DNA from: Silicimonas algicola
GTDB taxonomy: Bacteria; Pseudomonadota; Alphaproteobacteria; Rhodobacterales; Rhodobacteraceae
Direction of reading: 5' to 3'
Length of the DNA stretch: 64,000 bases
Assembly: GCF_003148765.1 (NCBI RefSeq)
Contig: NZ_QGGV01000007.1
Span: 141,240 to 205,239, forward strand
The position numbers and the translations under genes are program-made. Shown here piece after piece: positions 46,150 to 53,798 of this stretch; within the stretch, counting starts at the first letter, position 1, and every line of letters begins with the position of its first letter. Below the pieces are notes generated by a model. That model saw only the letters and a list, made by a program, of their open reading frames with translations. It ran no database searches and was not told where the DNA came from.

Positions 46150-47180
46150 CCGGCTGGATCGGCACCCTGCCACTCTGGGCAAGTGCTGCCCTGTTTCTTG
46201 GCGCGGCAGTCGTAGTGTGGATCGCGGGGACGCGGCTGTCGCGGCTGGCCGACGCGATTGCCCGGCGGACCGGCATCGGCCAGGCCACGATCGGCGTGCT
46301 GCTTCTGGGCGGAGTCACCTCTCTGCCGGAAATCGCTGTCGCAGGCAGCGCCGCACTGGCGGGCAACGGGCCTCTCGCGGTCAACAACCTGCTGGGCGGC
46401 TTCACCATGCAGGTCGCGATCCTCGCGCTGGCCGACGCCATCTTTCGCCGTGGCGCCCTGACGCGCGCGGTGCCCGATCCGGTGGTCCTGCTTCAGGGAT
46501 CGATGGGCGTCGTGCTGATGGCGATGGTGGTTGCCGCGGTCGCGGTCGGCGACGTGGCCGTCCTTGGCGCAGGGCTGTGGAGTTGGGCAATCTTCGCGGT
46601 CTTCCTCGTCGCGCTGCGCCTGCTGTCGCAAGCCGAGGGCGGTCTGGACTGGGAAGTGGTGGGCGAACCCCCGTCGGAAGACCTGCCCGATGTCGAGGCG
46701 CCGAACTACGGCACCACGACCCTGATCCTGCATACGGTCGGAGTGGCGGCGGCGATCTTCGCGGCCGGTTGGCTTCTGGCGTCGACCGCCGAAACGCTCG
46801 CCGAGGGCACGGGCCTCGGCCAGAGCTTCTTCGGCGCTGTCTTCGTCGCGGTGGCCACGTCGCTGCCCGAAGTCTCGACTGTGATCGCCGCGATGCGGCT
46901 CAAGCGGTATGTCATGGCCGTGTCGGACATCCTCGGCACCAACCTCTTCGACATCGCGCTGATCCTCCTGGTGGACCTCGCCTATGTCGGTCCCGCCGTC
47001 CTGGGCGAGATGGACCGCTTTTCGATCCTCGCCGGCGTCCTCGGGATCCTCGTCACCGCGATCTACATGGTGGGGCTCATAGAACGGCGGGACCCTGCCG
47101 TGGCAGGCGTCGGCTTCGATTCGATTGCCGTGGCCGTCGTCTACCTGAGCGGCATCGCCCTGCTTTTCACCTTGCGATGA
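46146..47180 (+). CDS. CaCA family sodium/calcium (cation) exchanger
   Basis: 344 residues with about ten to eleven membrane helices in two homologous halves. The alpha repeats are visible as GVTSLPEIAVAGSAAL with NNLLGGFTMQ, and VAVATSLPEVSTVIAAM with SDILGTNLFDIALI. These carry the conserved Pro-Glu and Asn/Gly ion-site motifs. GTG 46146 overlaps the stop of the preceding fusion gene (GTGA), so the two are coupled; an in-frame TTG at 46128 is less likely. It exports Ca2+ or another cation in exchange for Na+ or H+. Confidence 0.88.
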   Translation: MTGWIGTLPLWASAALFLGAAVVVWIAGTRLSRLADAIARRTGIGQATIGVLLLGGVTSLPEIAVAGSAALAGNGPLAVNNLLGGFTMQVAILALADAIFRRGALTRAVPDPVVLLQGSMGVVLMAMVVAAVAVGDVAVLGAGLWSWAIFAVFLVALRLLSQAEGGLDWEVVGEPPSEDLPDVEAPNYGTTTLILHTVGVAAAIFAAGWLLASTAETLAEGTGLGQSFFGAVFVAVATSLPEVSTVIAAMRLKRYVMAVSDILGTNLFDIALILLVDLAYVGPAVLGEMDRFSILAGVLGILVTAIYMVGLIERRDPAVAGVGFDSIAVAVVYLSGIALLFTLR

Positions 47181-47229
47181 CAGAGGGTATCTGCCCGGTC
47201 GAAGGTGGCTTATCCGACGGCCTCGAGCA

Positions 47230-47439
47230 TCAGCGTCGGCGAGATGCGCCCGGGCTGACAGGCACGCCGTTTCGCCACGCGTTTGTCCCCTTGCAGCGAC
47301 GGCATATCCGCTCTCCGAAGCCTTCGCTCCAGAACGATGCACCGCATCGCAGGCATTGGCGCTCTCGGGGTCCGTCGATCACGCCCCTCGAGGCCGCGAT
47401 GTCTTGCGCCGCACCCTTGGTGATGGCCTCGGTCGTCAT
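47230..47439 (-). CDS. Small zinc-ribbon-like protein
   Basis: 69 residues. A four-cysteine set CLRCGASFWSEG...CRRCKG (two CxxC pairs 15 residues apart) fits a small zinc ribbon like those that contact nucleic acid or protein. The start codon shares one base with the stop of the upstream gene (TGATG), so it is translated after the LPAGEYE protein. No known family assigned. The opposite frame on the same strand (47210-47533) is a shadow. Confidence 0.6.
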   Translation of the reverse strand: MTTEAITKGAAQDIAASRGVIDGPRERQCLRCGASFWSEGFGERICRRCKGTNAWRNGVPVSPGASRRR

Positions 47440-47972
47440 CAGGTCTGTCCCGCCCCGTTGCGACTGCGCGAGGGCGACCGTGTCGCCGGTCTTGGAGGCA
47501 TGCCTTCGTTCTCCGCGGCCCGGATCGAGGCATCGTCCCGCGCCCTTTGAGTGGTCGTCTTCGAAGTCGGCACCTTAAGATCGGGGTCTGGCGTCCCGCC
47601 TGCTGTGTAGAGATTTCGCAGATGTTCCTCGGACACGCCGTCGGCCTTCATCACCAGACGTACCATCTGGTCTGACAGCATTTCATCCAGGAAGAAATCG
47701 GACAGCGCCCTGCCCGTCAGTTTGTCCCTGGCGCGTGCATGGTCCAGATCGGCAAGGGAAATGGTCAATGTCCGCGCAAGCCCGGGATGCGATATCCGGG
47801 GATGAAGCGTCACGAGGACGGAGGCTTTCCAGGCTGCGGGATCCTGTCGATCCGAAGGTGAAGCCAGCTCCGTTTCGATCTCGTATTCTCCCGCCGGGAG
47901 CGTCTCGGCAAAGCTTGGAACGGTGAACGGTCGGGAAAACACGGCAACGGTCTTGCTCGTCAGATCTTCCAT
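47439..47972 (-). CDS. Hypothetical protein with N-terminal LPAGEYE module (paralogue of 50402-50710)
   Basis: 177 residues, soluble. The first 60 residues, VAVFSRPFTVPSFAETLPAG followed by EYEIETEL, are clearly related to the 102-residue protein at 50402-50710 (VTFSSPFSLPGISRELPAGD). The remainder is helical with a charged C-terminus. The ATG at 47972 is 9 bases after GGAGAGG; an ATG at 47981 is too close to that site. Function unknown. This family is often annotated as hypothetical in alphaproteobacteria. It is coupled to the zinc-ribbon gene downstream. Confidence 0.62.
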   Translation of the reverse strand: MEDLTSKTVAVFSRPFTVPSFAETLPAGEYEIETELASPSDRQDPAAWKASVLVTLHPRISHPGLARTLTISLADLDHARARDKLTGRALSDFFLDEMLSDQMVRLVMKADGVSEEHLRNLYTAGGTPDPDLKVPTSKTTTQRARDDASIRAAENEGMPPRPATRSPSRSRNGAGQT

Positions 47973-48047
47973 CGGCGTCATCCTCTCCGTTTCTGATTTA
48001 TGTGGTCCGCGTCCGCGCGGGGAATGGCGTGCGTGGCTGTGCAAGTC

Positions 48048-48185
48048 TCAGGATGTCTTGGATTTCGCTGGCACTTCGTTGCCGGCGGCCCTGGATTCCT
48101 TCCCCTTGAGAGGGGTCTTCGCGCTCTCGACAGGCTTGCGCTTTATTGCGGCCACAGCCCTGGCAGTCAGGTCCCTGAAGTTCAT
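48048..48185 (-). CDS. Small basic protein (45 residues)
   Basis: 45 residues starting MNFRDLTARAVAAIKRKPVE and rich in Lys and Arg, preceded by AAAGGATC 8 bases before the ATG. The first half could form an amphipathic helix; the rest is disordered-looking. No family recognised. It is on the same strand as the LPAGEYE gene that follows it. Support is codon usage and the ribosome site only. Confidence 0.45.
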   Translation of the reverse strand: MNFRDLTARAVAAIKRKPVESAKTPLKGKESRAAGNEVPAKSKTS

Positions 48186-48314
48186 GTCCACGATCCTTTG
48201 ATTGGCCGGCGACAACTCAAGGTCCGTGTCGGACCCGGATGCTTGGCGTCGGCAGTACGTACATAGGCACTGGCGAGCCCATTTACGACGGAACGACGCG
48301 ACGCAAGGCGTCAG

Positions 48315-49142
48315 TCAGGCCAATTCATCCGTCCAGACCTTGAATTCCGTCAAGGTGTTCTGCCCGAATGTCTGGGTCAAAGGGACATCGGCGGCATCTC
48401 GGCCGCGCGCGATCAGAATTCTCGCGAACCGCGGCTTGTTGTTCCGCGGGTCGAACACGTGCCATTCACCGGCAAGAAAGACCTCCATCCACGCCGCGAA
48501 GTCACCTTGCGGATGCGGCAGAGGCTCACCGATGTCGCTCAGATATCCGGTGCAGTAGCGGGCCGGAATGTTCATGCATCGGCACAAGGCGATGGCAAGA
48601 TGGGCATAATCGCGGCAGACACCTTGGCGCTCGGCAAGGGTCTGCGAGGCGGTGCGCGTCGCCTTCGCCTGCATGTAGTCGAAGCGGACATGCCCCTGCA
48701 CGAAATCGCAGATCGCCTGAACGCGTGACCATCCGGGATCGGTGATCTCGAAACGTCGCCACGCTTCCTCGGAAAGGAGGTCGGTATCGCAATACCGGCT
48801 TCCCTGCAGAAACACGAGCGTCTCGGCAGGCAGATCTTGAACCGCGTGCTGCCAGGCGCCTGGGGATGTGGGATCAGGCTGGCCCGTGTCGCGGAAGATT
48901 CCATCGGTCGACAGGCGGAAGTCGCCCGCCGGAGCCAGAAGGCGCGTACACCAGTTGCCGAAGCCGTCCCGGTAGCTTTCGAGCGGCACGCTCGGCGACG
49001 TGACGAGATAGTCGGCGCGCTCCAGATCGCCGAAGCGAGAATAGTGGACGTTCAGCAGCGCGATCAGCGGCGTCGGCTGCGGGAAGCTGTATTGCAGACG
49101 ACATCCTATGCTGACGCGCAGGCCGGACACACGCCCGTGCAC
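48315..49142 (-). CDS. Transglutaminase-like cysteine protease family protein
   Basis: About 275 residues. The N-terminal domain (VSIGCRLQYSFPQPTPLIAL) is the bacterial transglutaminase N domain. The core contains the catalytic Cys in AERQGVCRDYAHLAIALCRC, the His in FAAWMEVFLAGEWHVFDPRN and the following Asp. The frame is open far upstream, but conserved sequence begins near residue VSIG; a GTG at 49142 is the likely start (49130 is an alternative). It lies 13 bases after the WxC-repeat gene, so the two may be co-expressed. No signal peptide, so presumably cytoplasmic peptidase or amidase activity. Confidence 0.8.
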   Translation of the reverse strand: MHGRVSGLRVSIGCRLQYSFPQPTPLIALLNVHYSRFGDLERADYLVTSPSVPLESYRDGFGNWCTRLLAPAGDFRLSTDGIFRDTGQPDPTSPGAWQHAVQDLPAETLVFLQGSRYCDTDLLSEEAWRRFEITDPGWSRVQAICDFVQGHVRFDYMQAKATRTASQTLAERQGVCRDYAHLAIALCRCMNIPARYCTGYLSDIGEPLPHPQGDFAAWMEVFLAGEWHVFDPRNNKPRFARILIARGRDAADVPLTQTFGQNTLTEFKVWTDELA

Positions 49143-49155
49143 CGTCTTGCAGCTT

Positions 49156-49935
49156 TCACCTTCCAAGGATGCATGCCGCGCCGGAAAGCTGAAATCCAAG
49201 ATCGCAGCTCCACTGGTTGCCGGATCGGTCGAGATAAGCATTCTCCGGCAGATCGATGACAACGCAGGCGCCGTTAAGCGGCTCGTATCCGCGCTCACAG
49301 CTCCAGCCCGGTCCATAGGAGGCCTGGTCAAGAAAGGCGTTGGCAGGCAAGATGATGGCGTCGCAACGGTCTTCGATCTTGACGAAGCCTCTCTCGCAAG
49401 CCCAAGCGGCGCCAAAATCCGAGTTGGTCAGGTAGGCGTTTGCTGGGACTGCAATTGGCAGGCAACTCCCCGCAAGAGCCGTATAGCCGCGGTCGCAGGT
49501 CCAACCCGTCCCCGAGCCTTCGTCTGTCAGATAGGCGAACTCGGGGACAGCGATAGGCACACATACGTCGCGCTCTTCCCGAAACCCGCGTTCGCACTGC
49601 CAGCCGTAGCCGGAAGACCGGAGGAAGGCATTATCGGGCACCGGGATGGGCGTGCAGGACGTTCCGTTCACGTCCTCATACCCGCGCGCGCAGTCCCAGC
49701 CTGTCCCATAGGCGCGCCCGGTGGGATAGGCATGCTCGGGGATATCGAGAGCCACGCATTCGGCGCCCTCTACCCGGAAACCGAGATCGCAGTCCCAGCC
49801 GCCGCCATAGCCGCGCGGCTGTGCGTTCTGCGGCGTCGGGCCGGTGCCATCCTGCGCCGAGACGGGAAAGGCCAAGAACGCGGCCACACCAGCGACAAAC
49901 ACCAGCTGAGAGAGTAGTCGTGCCATATGTCTCAT
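49156..49935 (-). CDS. Secreted protein with seven tandem WxC repeats
   Basis: 259 residues. Signal peptide about 1-25 (LVFVAGVAAFLAFPVSAQ). The mature protein is almost wholly seven repeats of about 33 residues of the form WxC(D/E)xG(F/Y), then a second Cys, then P(I/L)xVPxxA(Y/F)L. Examples are WDCARGYEDVNGTSC, WQCERGFREERDVC and WTCDRGYTALAGSC. Each repeat has two cysteines, so about seven disulfides are expected outside the cytoplasm. I do not recognise a named domain. Start 49935 (MRHMARLLSQ) is chosen because the signal peptide follows. It is upstream of the transglutaminase-like gene. Confidence 0.75.
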   Translation of the reverse strand: MRHMARLLSQLVFVAGVAAFLAFPVSAQDGTGPTPQNAQPRGYGGGWDCDLGFRVEGAECVALDIPEHAYPTGRAYGTGWDCARGYEDVNGTSCTPIPVPDNAFLRSSGYGWQCERGFREERDVCVPIAVPEFAYLTDEGSGTGWTCDRGYTALAGSCLPIAVPANAYLTNSDFGAAWACERGFVKIEDRCDAIILPANAFLDQASYGPGWSCERGYEPLNGACVVIDLPENAYLDRSGNQWSCDLGFQLSGAACILGR

Positions 49936-50060
49936 TGGTTTATCGCCGCCTACGCGCCTTTCAGGATCGGTTGTATCTGACGGGGACGCAGGCAGAGTTT
50001 CTAGCTGCCCCACGGTCCGTTCCTGCCTGAGTGACGGGGCGCGGCATGTCGGTCCCTCGC

Positions 50061-50405
50061 TCAAAGCTCGAGGGCCGCGAGACAGGCTTGCGCGATGTCA
50101 CGGTCCGGTGCATCGCTTCCGGGGACTGTCGCCCAGCCCGCCGCCATGACGGCATCGCGCTGCTGATATCTCGATGCGGCCCGGATCGTTTCCAGCTTCT
50201 CTGTCCGTGCCGGATCGGACCCGGCCATCTCGAGGCAAACCGGAACCATGGACGCCACGACATCGTTTCGTGACATCTTCATCGCCCTTTCATTCGCGGT
50301 TCCGCCGGTCACCCAGCCGCCCCACGTGAAACCGGCAAAACCGACCAGCACCGCGCCACAGAGCGCACCATAGATGCCGGGTTTGAGCCATTCGGGGGTG
50401 TTCAT
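50061..50405 (-). CDS. Small single-pass membrane protein
   Basis: 114 residues. One membrane helix near the N-terminus (LKPGIYGALCGAVLVGFAGF) followed by a soluble helical part with two cysteines (VPVCLEMAG, IAQACLAAL). GCAGGAGGACTCG precedes the ATG, and the start overlaps the stop of the LPAGDYE gene (ATGA), so the two are coupled. Family unnamed; proteins of this size and layout are usually annotated as hypothetical. Confidence 0.7.
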   Translation of the reverse strand: MNTPEWLKPGIYGALCGAVLVGFAGFTWGGWVTGGTANERAMKMSRNDVVASMVPVCLEMAGSDPARTEKLETIRAASRYQQRDAVMAAGWATVPGSDAPDRDIAQACLAALEL

Positions 50406-50710
50406 TTCGAGTCCTCCTGCAAAGAAATTGCCGTGTCGCTGTCGTCGATGTTCAGGTTCACGGCCGCATCCCGCTTCAGCGCCATGTTCAGGTCGCTGTC
50501 GGAAATCGCGTGCAACTCGGTGCGTCCCGAGTGTTTGCCCCTGCCGTTGACCGTCAGATAGGTCGCAGTCCGCCGCCAAGCCTCGAAAGTGAGCCCCAGA
50601 AGGAGTTCCTCCTCGACAACCACCTCGTAGTCGCCGGCCGGGAGTTCGCGAGAAATCCCTGGCAGGGAAAACGGGCTGGAGAAAGTTACCTTCGCTGTCG
50701 AAGACCGCAT
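50402..50710 (-). CDS. Hypothetical LPAGDYE-module protein (paralogue of 47439-47972)
   Basis: 102 residues. The beginning VTFSSPFSLPGISRELPAGD then YEVVVEEELL matches the N-terminal module of the 177-residue protein at 47439-47972. The C-terminus instead ends LKRDAAVNLNIDDSDTAISL. It is followed by and coupled to the small membrane protein gene. A palindrome of the CTGACC-N2-GGTTAG type lies at 50834-50847, 124 bases upstream, suggesting Crp/Fnr-type control. Confidence 0.7.
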   Translation of the reverse strand: MRSSTAKVTFSSPFSLPGISRELPAGDYEVVVEEELLLGLTFEAWRRTATYLTVNGRGKHSGRTELHAISDSDLNMALKRDAAVNLNIDDSDTAISLQEDSK

Positions 50711-50833
50711 GGTCGTGTCAAAGCCTCCGCGATTAGGGCATGGCGTTCGTTCGTCCTCGTCGGAGAGGAGATCGTTGTCAGGCCAGTGCGGTTGACCGAT
50801 TTCCTCTTGTAAGCCGATATCTCGCGCCGCGTG

Positions 50834-50847
50834 CTGACCCAGGTTAG
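50834..50847. promoter_or_regulatory. Crp/Fnr-type palindrome CTGACC-CA-GGTTAG
   Basis: Near-perfect inverted repeat with TGA-N6-TTA spacing. Its reverse strand, CTAACCTGGGTCAG, differs by one base from the site at 51496-51509. Located in the divergent promoter region of the LPAGDYE gene and the 141-residue gene. Confidence 0.55.
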
Positions 50848-50905
50848 CTACCTCCGCGGATCGTCATTCCACGGCGCCTGCCCTTGCTGCCCCAGGGACG
50901 CGGGA

Positions 50906-50919
50906 CTGACCTGTGTAAG
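50906..50919. promoter_or_regulatory. Degenerate Crp/Fnr-type palindrome CTGACC-TG-TGTAAG
   Basis: Shares 11 of 14 positions with the site at 51496-51509; the left arm is intact and the right arm degraded. 143 bases upstream of the gene at 51049. Confidence 0.4.
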
Positions 50920-51048
50920 GGCGCCGGGCCAGAGACGCGAGTACGGTCGGCGACATCGGCTCGTGGTCCCCACGGCACGCTTCCCGGATTGCGTGCGTCG
51001 CGACGGCTGTCCCCTCGAGCTGACCCTAGATCATGGAGCATACTGCCA

Positions 51049-51474
51049 ATGGCCGGACCCAGCGTTCTTTACCCGCACCCAAGAGAGTTCGAACGCTTTC
51101 TCTACGCCACCGTCGGCAAGGATCGGAACGGAACCGTCGTCACGGTATTCTCGATGCTTGCCCGGATCGGTCTCGATCCCTGGAATGAGACCGCCGAACT
51201 CGTCGCACTGGGCCGAGACGCGGCGGGCACAAGGCTTGGGCTTCTCTTGTCGAGGTTCCAGGACGTGCCCGCACTCGGGAACGCTCATGGGCAGGTTGGG
51301 CGGGAACTGAGCTTGCTGCTTCCGGAATCGTCGCGGCTCCGCTCTTTCGTCCCCTCAGGCTCGACAGCCAGCCAGAGCCGAGGGCTGTCCGGCGGAACGA
51401 TCCTGACGGTCCTCGCGCTCGTCCTGGTCCTGATCCAGATCCTGGTCGCCGTCCTGCACGGCAGCGGCGGATAA
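51049..51474 (+). CDS. Hypothetical protein with C-terminal membrane anchor
   Basis: 141 residues starting MAGPSVLYPHPREFERFLYA. The soluble N-terminal part (VTVFSMLARIGLDPWNETAE) looks alpha/beta, and the protein ends in one membrane helix (ILTVLALVLVLIQILVAVL) followed by GSGG, so it is tail-anchored. GGAG lies 10 bases upstream of the ATG. No family named. It is divergent from the LPAGDYE gene, across two Crp/Fnr-like sites. Confidence 0.7.
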   Translation: MAGPSVLYPHPREFERFLYATVGKDRNGTVVTVFSMLARIGLDPWNETAELVALGRDAAGTRLGLLLSRFQDVPALGNAHGQVGRELSLLLPESSRLRSFVPSGSTASQSRGLSGGTILTVLALVLVLIQILVAVLHGSGG

Positions 51475-51495
51475 GCCCGTCTGTCCGAGACTGGA

Positions 51496-51509
51496 CTAAC
51501 CTGAGTCAG
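51496..51509. promoter_or_regulatory. Crp/Fnr-type palindrome CTAACC-TG-AGTCAG
   Basis: TAA-N6-TCA geometry, 13 of 14 bases identical to the reverse strand of the site at 50834-50847. It lies 162 bases upstream of the 62-residue gene at 51671. Confidence 0.55.
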
Positions 51510-51670
51510 TGCGAGGGGCATGGCACATCGCATAGGTGGACGTGAGGCCGCCGATATTTGGCGGCTCGAACATTCCGAGTACTCGAGAAGCGTGTGAGCC
51601 TGCGGCGCTCAAATCGTCCGCATGTTCACGCGCTTCTTATTCTCGGAACGTCCATGAAAGGACATTCCAA

Positions 51671-51859
51671 ATGACTCCCGAACAGAACAAGACAGCCGAC
51701 AAGATGAAGTCCGTCAAGGCAGCGTGGGACAAGGCGCCCACTGGCCCGAAGAAGGACGCGGCTTTGAAGCATTACCAGGCCGCCGAGAAGGCGCACACGG
51801 CGAAGAACGACGCCGACACGAACAAGGAACTCGATGCGGCGACCCACGCGCTTGCGTGA
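51671..51859 (+). CDS. Small helical hypothetical protein
   Basis: 62 residues, highly charged, starting MTPEQNKTADKMKSVKAAWD and rich in Lys and Ala, with two or three amphipathic helices and no Cys or Trp beyond one Trp. AAAGGA lies 8 bases before the ATG. No named family. A palindromic regulator site lies upstream and it ends 58 bases from the convergent Crp/Fnr gene. Confidence 0.7.
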   Translation: MTPEQNKTADKMKSVKAAWDKAPTGPKKDAALKHYQAAEKAHTAKNDADTNKELDAATHALA

Positions 51860-51917
51860 CGCCCAGCGTCTGACCTGATCCACGGGGTCGCCTGGCGAGC
51901 AATCGAGGGCGGCCCTC

Positions 51918-52652
51918 TCAGGTCAGGAGCGGCCCGGTCTGATCCAGATATGCGGGATCGAAGTCTGCAAGAGCGACCAACCCGGCATAGTCGTGAAGCG
52001 TTACGTGGCCGTCGCGGAAGGTCACCAGACCCTGCTCGCGAAGCTGCCGCAAGACGCGGTTTACATGGACCGCACTCAACCCCAACGCATCGGCGAGGTG
52101 ATACTGGGTCAGCGGGCAGCCGAACCCCTCCTTGCTGCCCATGCCGACCAGCGCCAGCCTCGCTCCCAGTTCCAGCAGGAAATGCGCCATGCGGGCAACT
52201 GCATCGCGCCGGCCGATCCCGACCAGATGCTCCACGACCATTGCTTCGTCCCTCGACGCAGCCCAGAGAATGGCCGTCGCCAGGCGGGGAGTCTGCGCGA
52301 ACGCCTCGAGAAGATCGCTCGTCAGGACCTCGGCAGCCTGTACGTCTACTATCGGCTCGAAACTGTGGTCCGACGTGCGCAGGAGAACGCTCCGCAAACC
52401 CAAGAAGTCTCCCGGCACCTGAAAATCCACGATCTGCCGCGTCCCATCGGGCTGAAGCTTGTAGGAACAGACCCAACCAGCCGACAGGATGTAGGCGGCC
52501 TGCGCCGACTGACCCTGATGCACCATGTCGGAGCCCGCGGCAAAGGATCTGCGACGCTGGTGCAGCCGTTCGAGCGCACCCAATTCGATCTCCGACAAAG
52601 CGACGAAGGCTGAAAGCTTGCGGGTGAGAGGGCTGGTCTCGACTGGCTTCAT
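51918..52652 (-). CDS. Crp/Fnr family transcriptional regulator
   Basis: 244 residues. A cyclic-nucleotide-binding-like beta roll (about 20-140, with AAYILSAGWVCSYKLQPDGT) lacks the Fnr cysteine cluster, so oxygen sensing by an iron-sulfur centre is unlikely. The C-terminal HTH includes YHLADALGLSAVHVNRVLRQ: the recognition helix has Val-His-Val-Asn-Arg where Fnr has Glu-Thr-Ile-Ser-Arg, so its DNA target should differ from TTGAT-N4-ATCAA. ATG 52652 follows GGGAGGG. The palindromes found in the surrounding intergenic regions are candidate targets. Confidence 0.88.
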   Translation of the reverse strand: MKPVETSPLTRKLSAFVALSEIELGALERLHQRRRSFAAGSDMVHQGQSAQAAYILSAGWVCSYKLQPDGTRQIVDFQVPGDFLGLRSVLLRTSDHSFEPIVDVQAAEVLTSDLLEAFAQTPRLATAILWAASRDEAMVVEHLVGIGRRDAVARMAHFLLELGARLALVGMGSKEGFGCPLTQYHLADALGLSAVHVNRVLRQLREQGLVTFRDGHVTLHDYAGLVALADFDPAYLDQTGPLLT

Positions 52653-52800
52653 AACCCTCCCGTCCAAATGAGGTCGTTGAGCAGAAATGGGATCCGAGAC
52701 TGCTCTCGATCAGTCCAGCATAGGGCAATTCCTGCGAAAAGCACGGAGACATCAATTCGGCAGTTTGCCCCGCTACGGTACGATTGAAAGGAGACACCAG

Positions 52801-53037
52801 ATGACCACGTCGAGTGAGCACGCAGGTTCCGCCGCCCTTTCGATCTGCGAGGCGCTCCTGCTTGCCATGAACGATCGTGGATTGCTGCCAGAGCACGAAA
52901 TCCTGGGCATTCTCCGTGACGCAGCCTCTACTCATGAGAATGCCGTCGGCACCGAACTTGAAACGCTAAGGCATCACGCCGTCGCGGATCTGATCAACGC
53001 GATCATCGCCGGGGGAAACTCGGTGCGGCGCCCGTGA
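52801..53037 (+). CDS. Small hypothetical protein, stress-type
   Basis: 78 residues starting MTTSSEHAGSAALSICEALL. All-helical, soluble, with one cysteine. An AAAGGAGA ribosome site precedes the ATG. Similar short proteins annotated as hypothetical are common in alphaproteobacteria, but I cannot give a function. It is divergent from the Crp/Fnr gene and shares its 148-base promoter region. Confidence 0.72.
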   Translation: MTTSSEHAGSAALSICEALLLAMNDRGLLPEHEILGILRDAASTHENAVGTELETLRHHAVADLINAIIAGGNSVRRP

Positions 53038-53102
53038 ACGGCTGCGGCAATGCACAAGAGGCCATTTGCGCGCCGCTCCTCTCGCGCCCTTTGCCGAGAT
53101 GG

Positions 53103-53588
53103 CTATTTATCACCATCGTCATTGCCCGCGTGCCATCTCTCCGTCATGGGTTCCCCGACCGTCATCAATAACAGCGTGATTACGGCTACGATCGCCGCGA
53201 GCCAAATCTCCCCCATTCCGCATACCAGTCCTATTGCGCCGGCACTCCAAATGCTTGCAGCGGATGCCGCCCCTCGAACGAAGTCTCCGTCCCGGAACAT
53301 GGCACCGGCACCCAAGAAGCCTATTCCCGTGATGACCCCTTGGACGACCCGTGTCGGATCGATCCTGCCCTGCGGATCTGCGGTGTCGGTGAGCAATTCC
53401 ATCGAAGCGATCAGCAATCCACATGCGGCGATGGAGACGATGACAAAGGGGCGAAAATCCACCGGCTTGCGTCGTAGGAAACGTTCGATGCCAAGCGCGA
53501 GTGGCAGAAGCGTCGCCGCAACGAGGCGGAAGATGACATCGAGCCAGCCGGTAAACTCGGGGCCGAATGCGTCGGGCAGCGCCGTCAC
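53103..53588 (-). CDS. MgtC/SapB family membrane protein
   Basis: 161 residues with four to five membrane helices. The MgtC signature region is clear: LLPLALGIERFLRRKPVDFR, VVQGVITGIGFLGAGAMFRD and GAASAASIWSAGAIGLVCGM. It lacks the long soluble C-terminal domain of virulence-type MgtC, as in most environmental relatives. GTG 53588 overlaps the stop of a 6-codon leader frame (ATG 53605, MSKVDP) that has an AAGGAG ribosome site. Likely role: membrane-potential or Mg2+/acid stress. A Crp/Fnr-like palindrome lies 150 bases upstream. Confidence 0.85.
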   Translation of the reverse strand: MTALPDAFGPEFTGWLDVIFRLVAATLLPLALGIERFLRRKPVDFRPFVIVSIAACGLLIASMELLTDTADPQGRIDPTRVVQGVITGIGFLGAGAMFRDGDFVRGAASAASIWSAGAIGLVCGMGEIWLAAIVAVITLLLMTVGEPMTERWHAGNDDGDK

Positions 53589-53738
53589 GGATCTACCTTG
53601 GACATTGTAACCATCTCCTTCAGCGCACCTTAGAGGTCACGACGAAAATGCGGTCTCCATCGAACCGGAGCCCGTCGGGACCAATAGGACTGCCGTCCAT
53701 GTGTTCCCGCCCGGATTGCGAGGGATTGTCCACCTGAC

Positions 53739-53752
53739 CTGACCTAGTTCAG
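53739..53752. promoter_or_regulatory. Crp/Fnr-type palindrome CTGACC-TA-GTTCAG
   Basis: TGA-N6-TCA spacing with CTGA/TCAG ends. It is in the gap between the nuclease gene end (53799) and the MgtC start (53588), on the promoter side of MgtC. Confidence 0.45.
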
Positions 53753-53798
53753 CGACCGAAATTCTCAAACCAGTCGGACGGAATTTGCGGCCATGGCG

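Larger units (their letters stand above)
50711..51048. other. Intergenic region between divergent small genes
   Basis: 338 bases with no gene I can support. It holds two palindromic sites of the CTRACC-TG-nGTCAG type (50834-50847 and 50906-50919), so it is probably a two-way control region for the minus-strand LPAGDYE gene and the plus-strand gene at 51049. Open frames here have no ribosome sites and odd composition. Confidence 0.6.
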
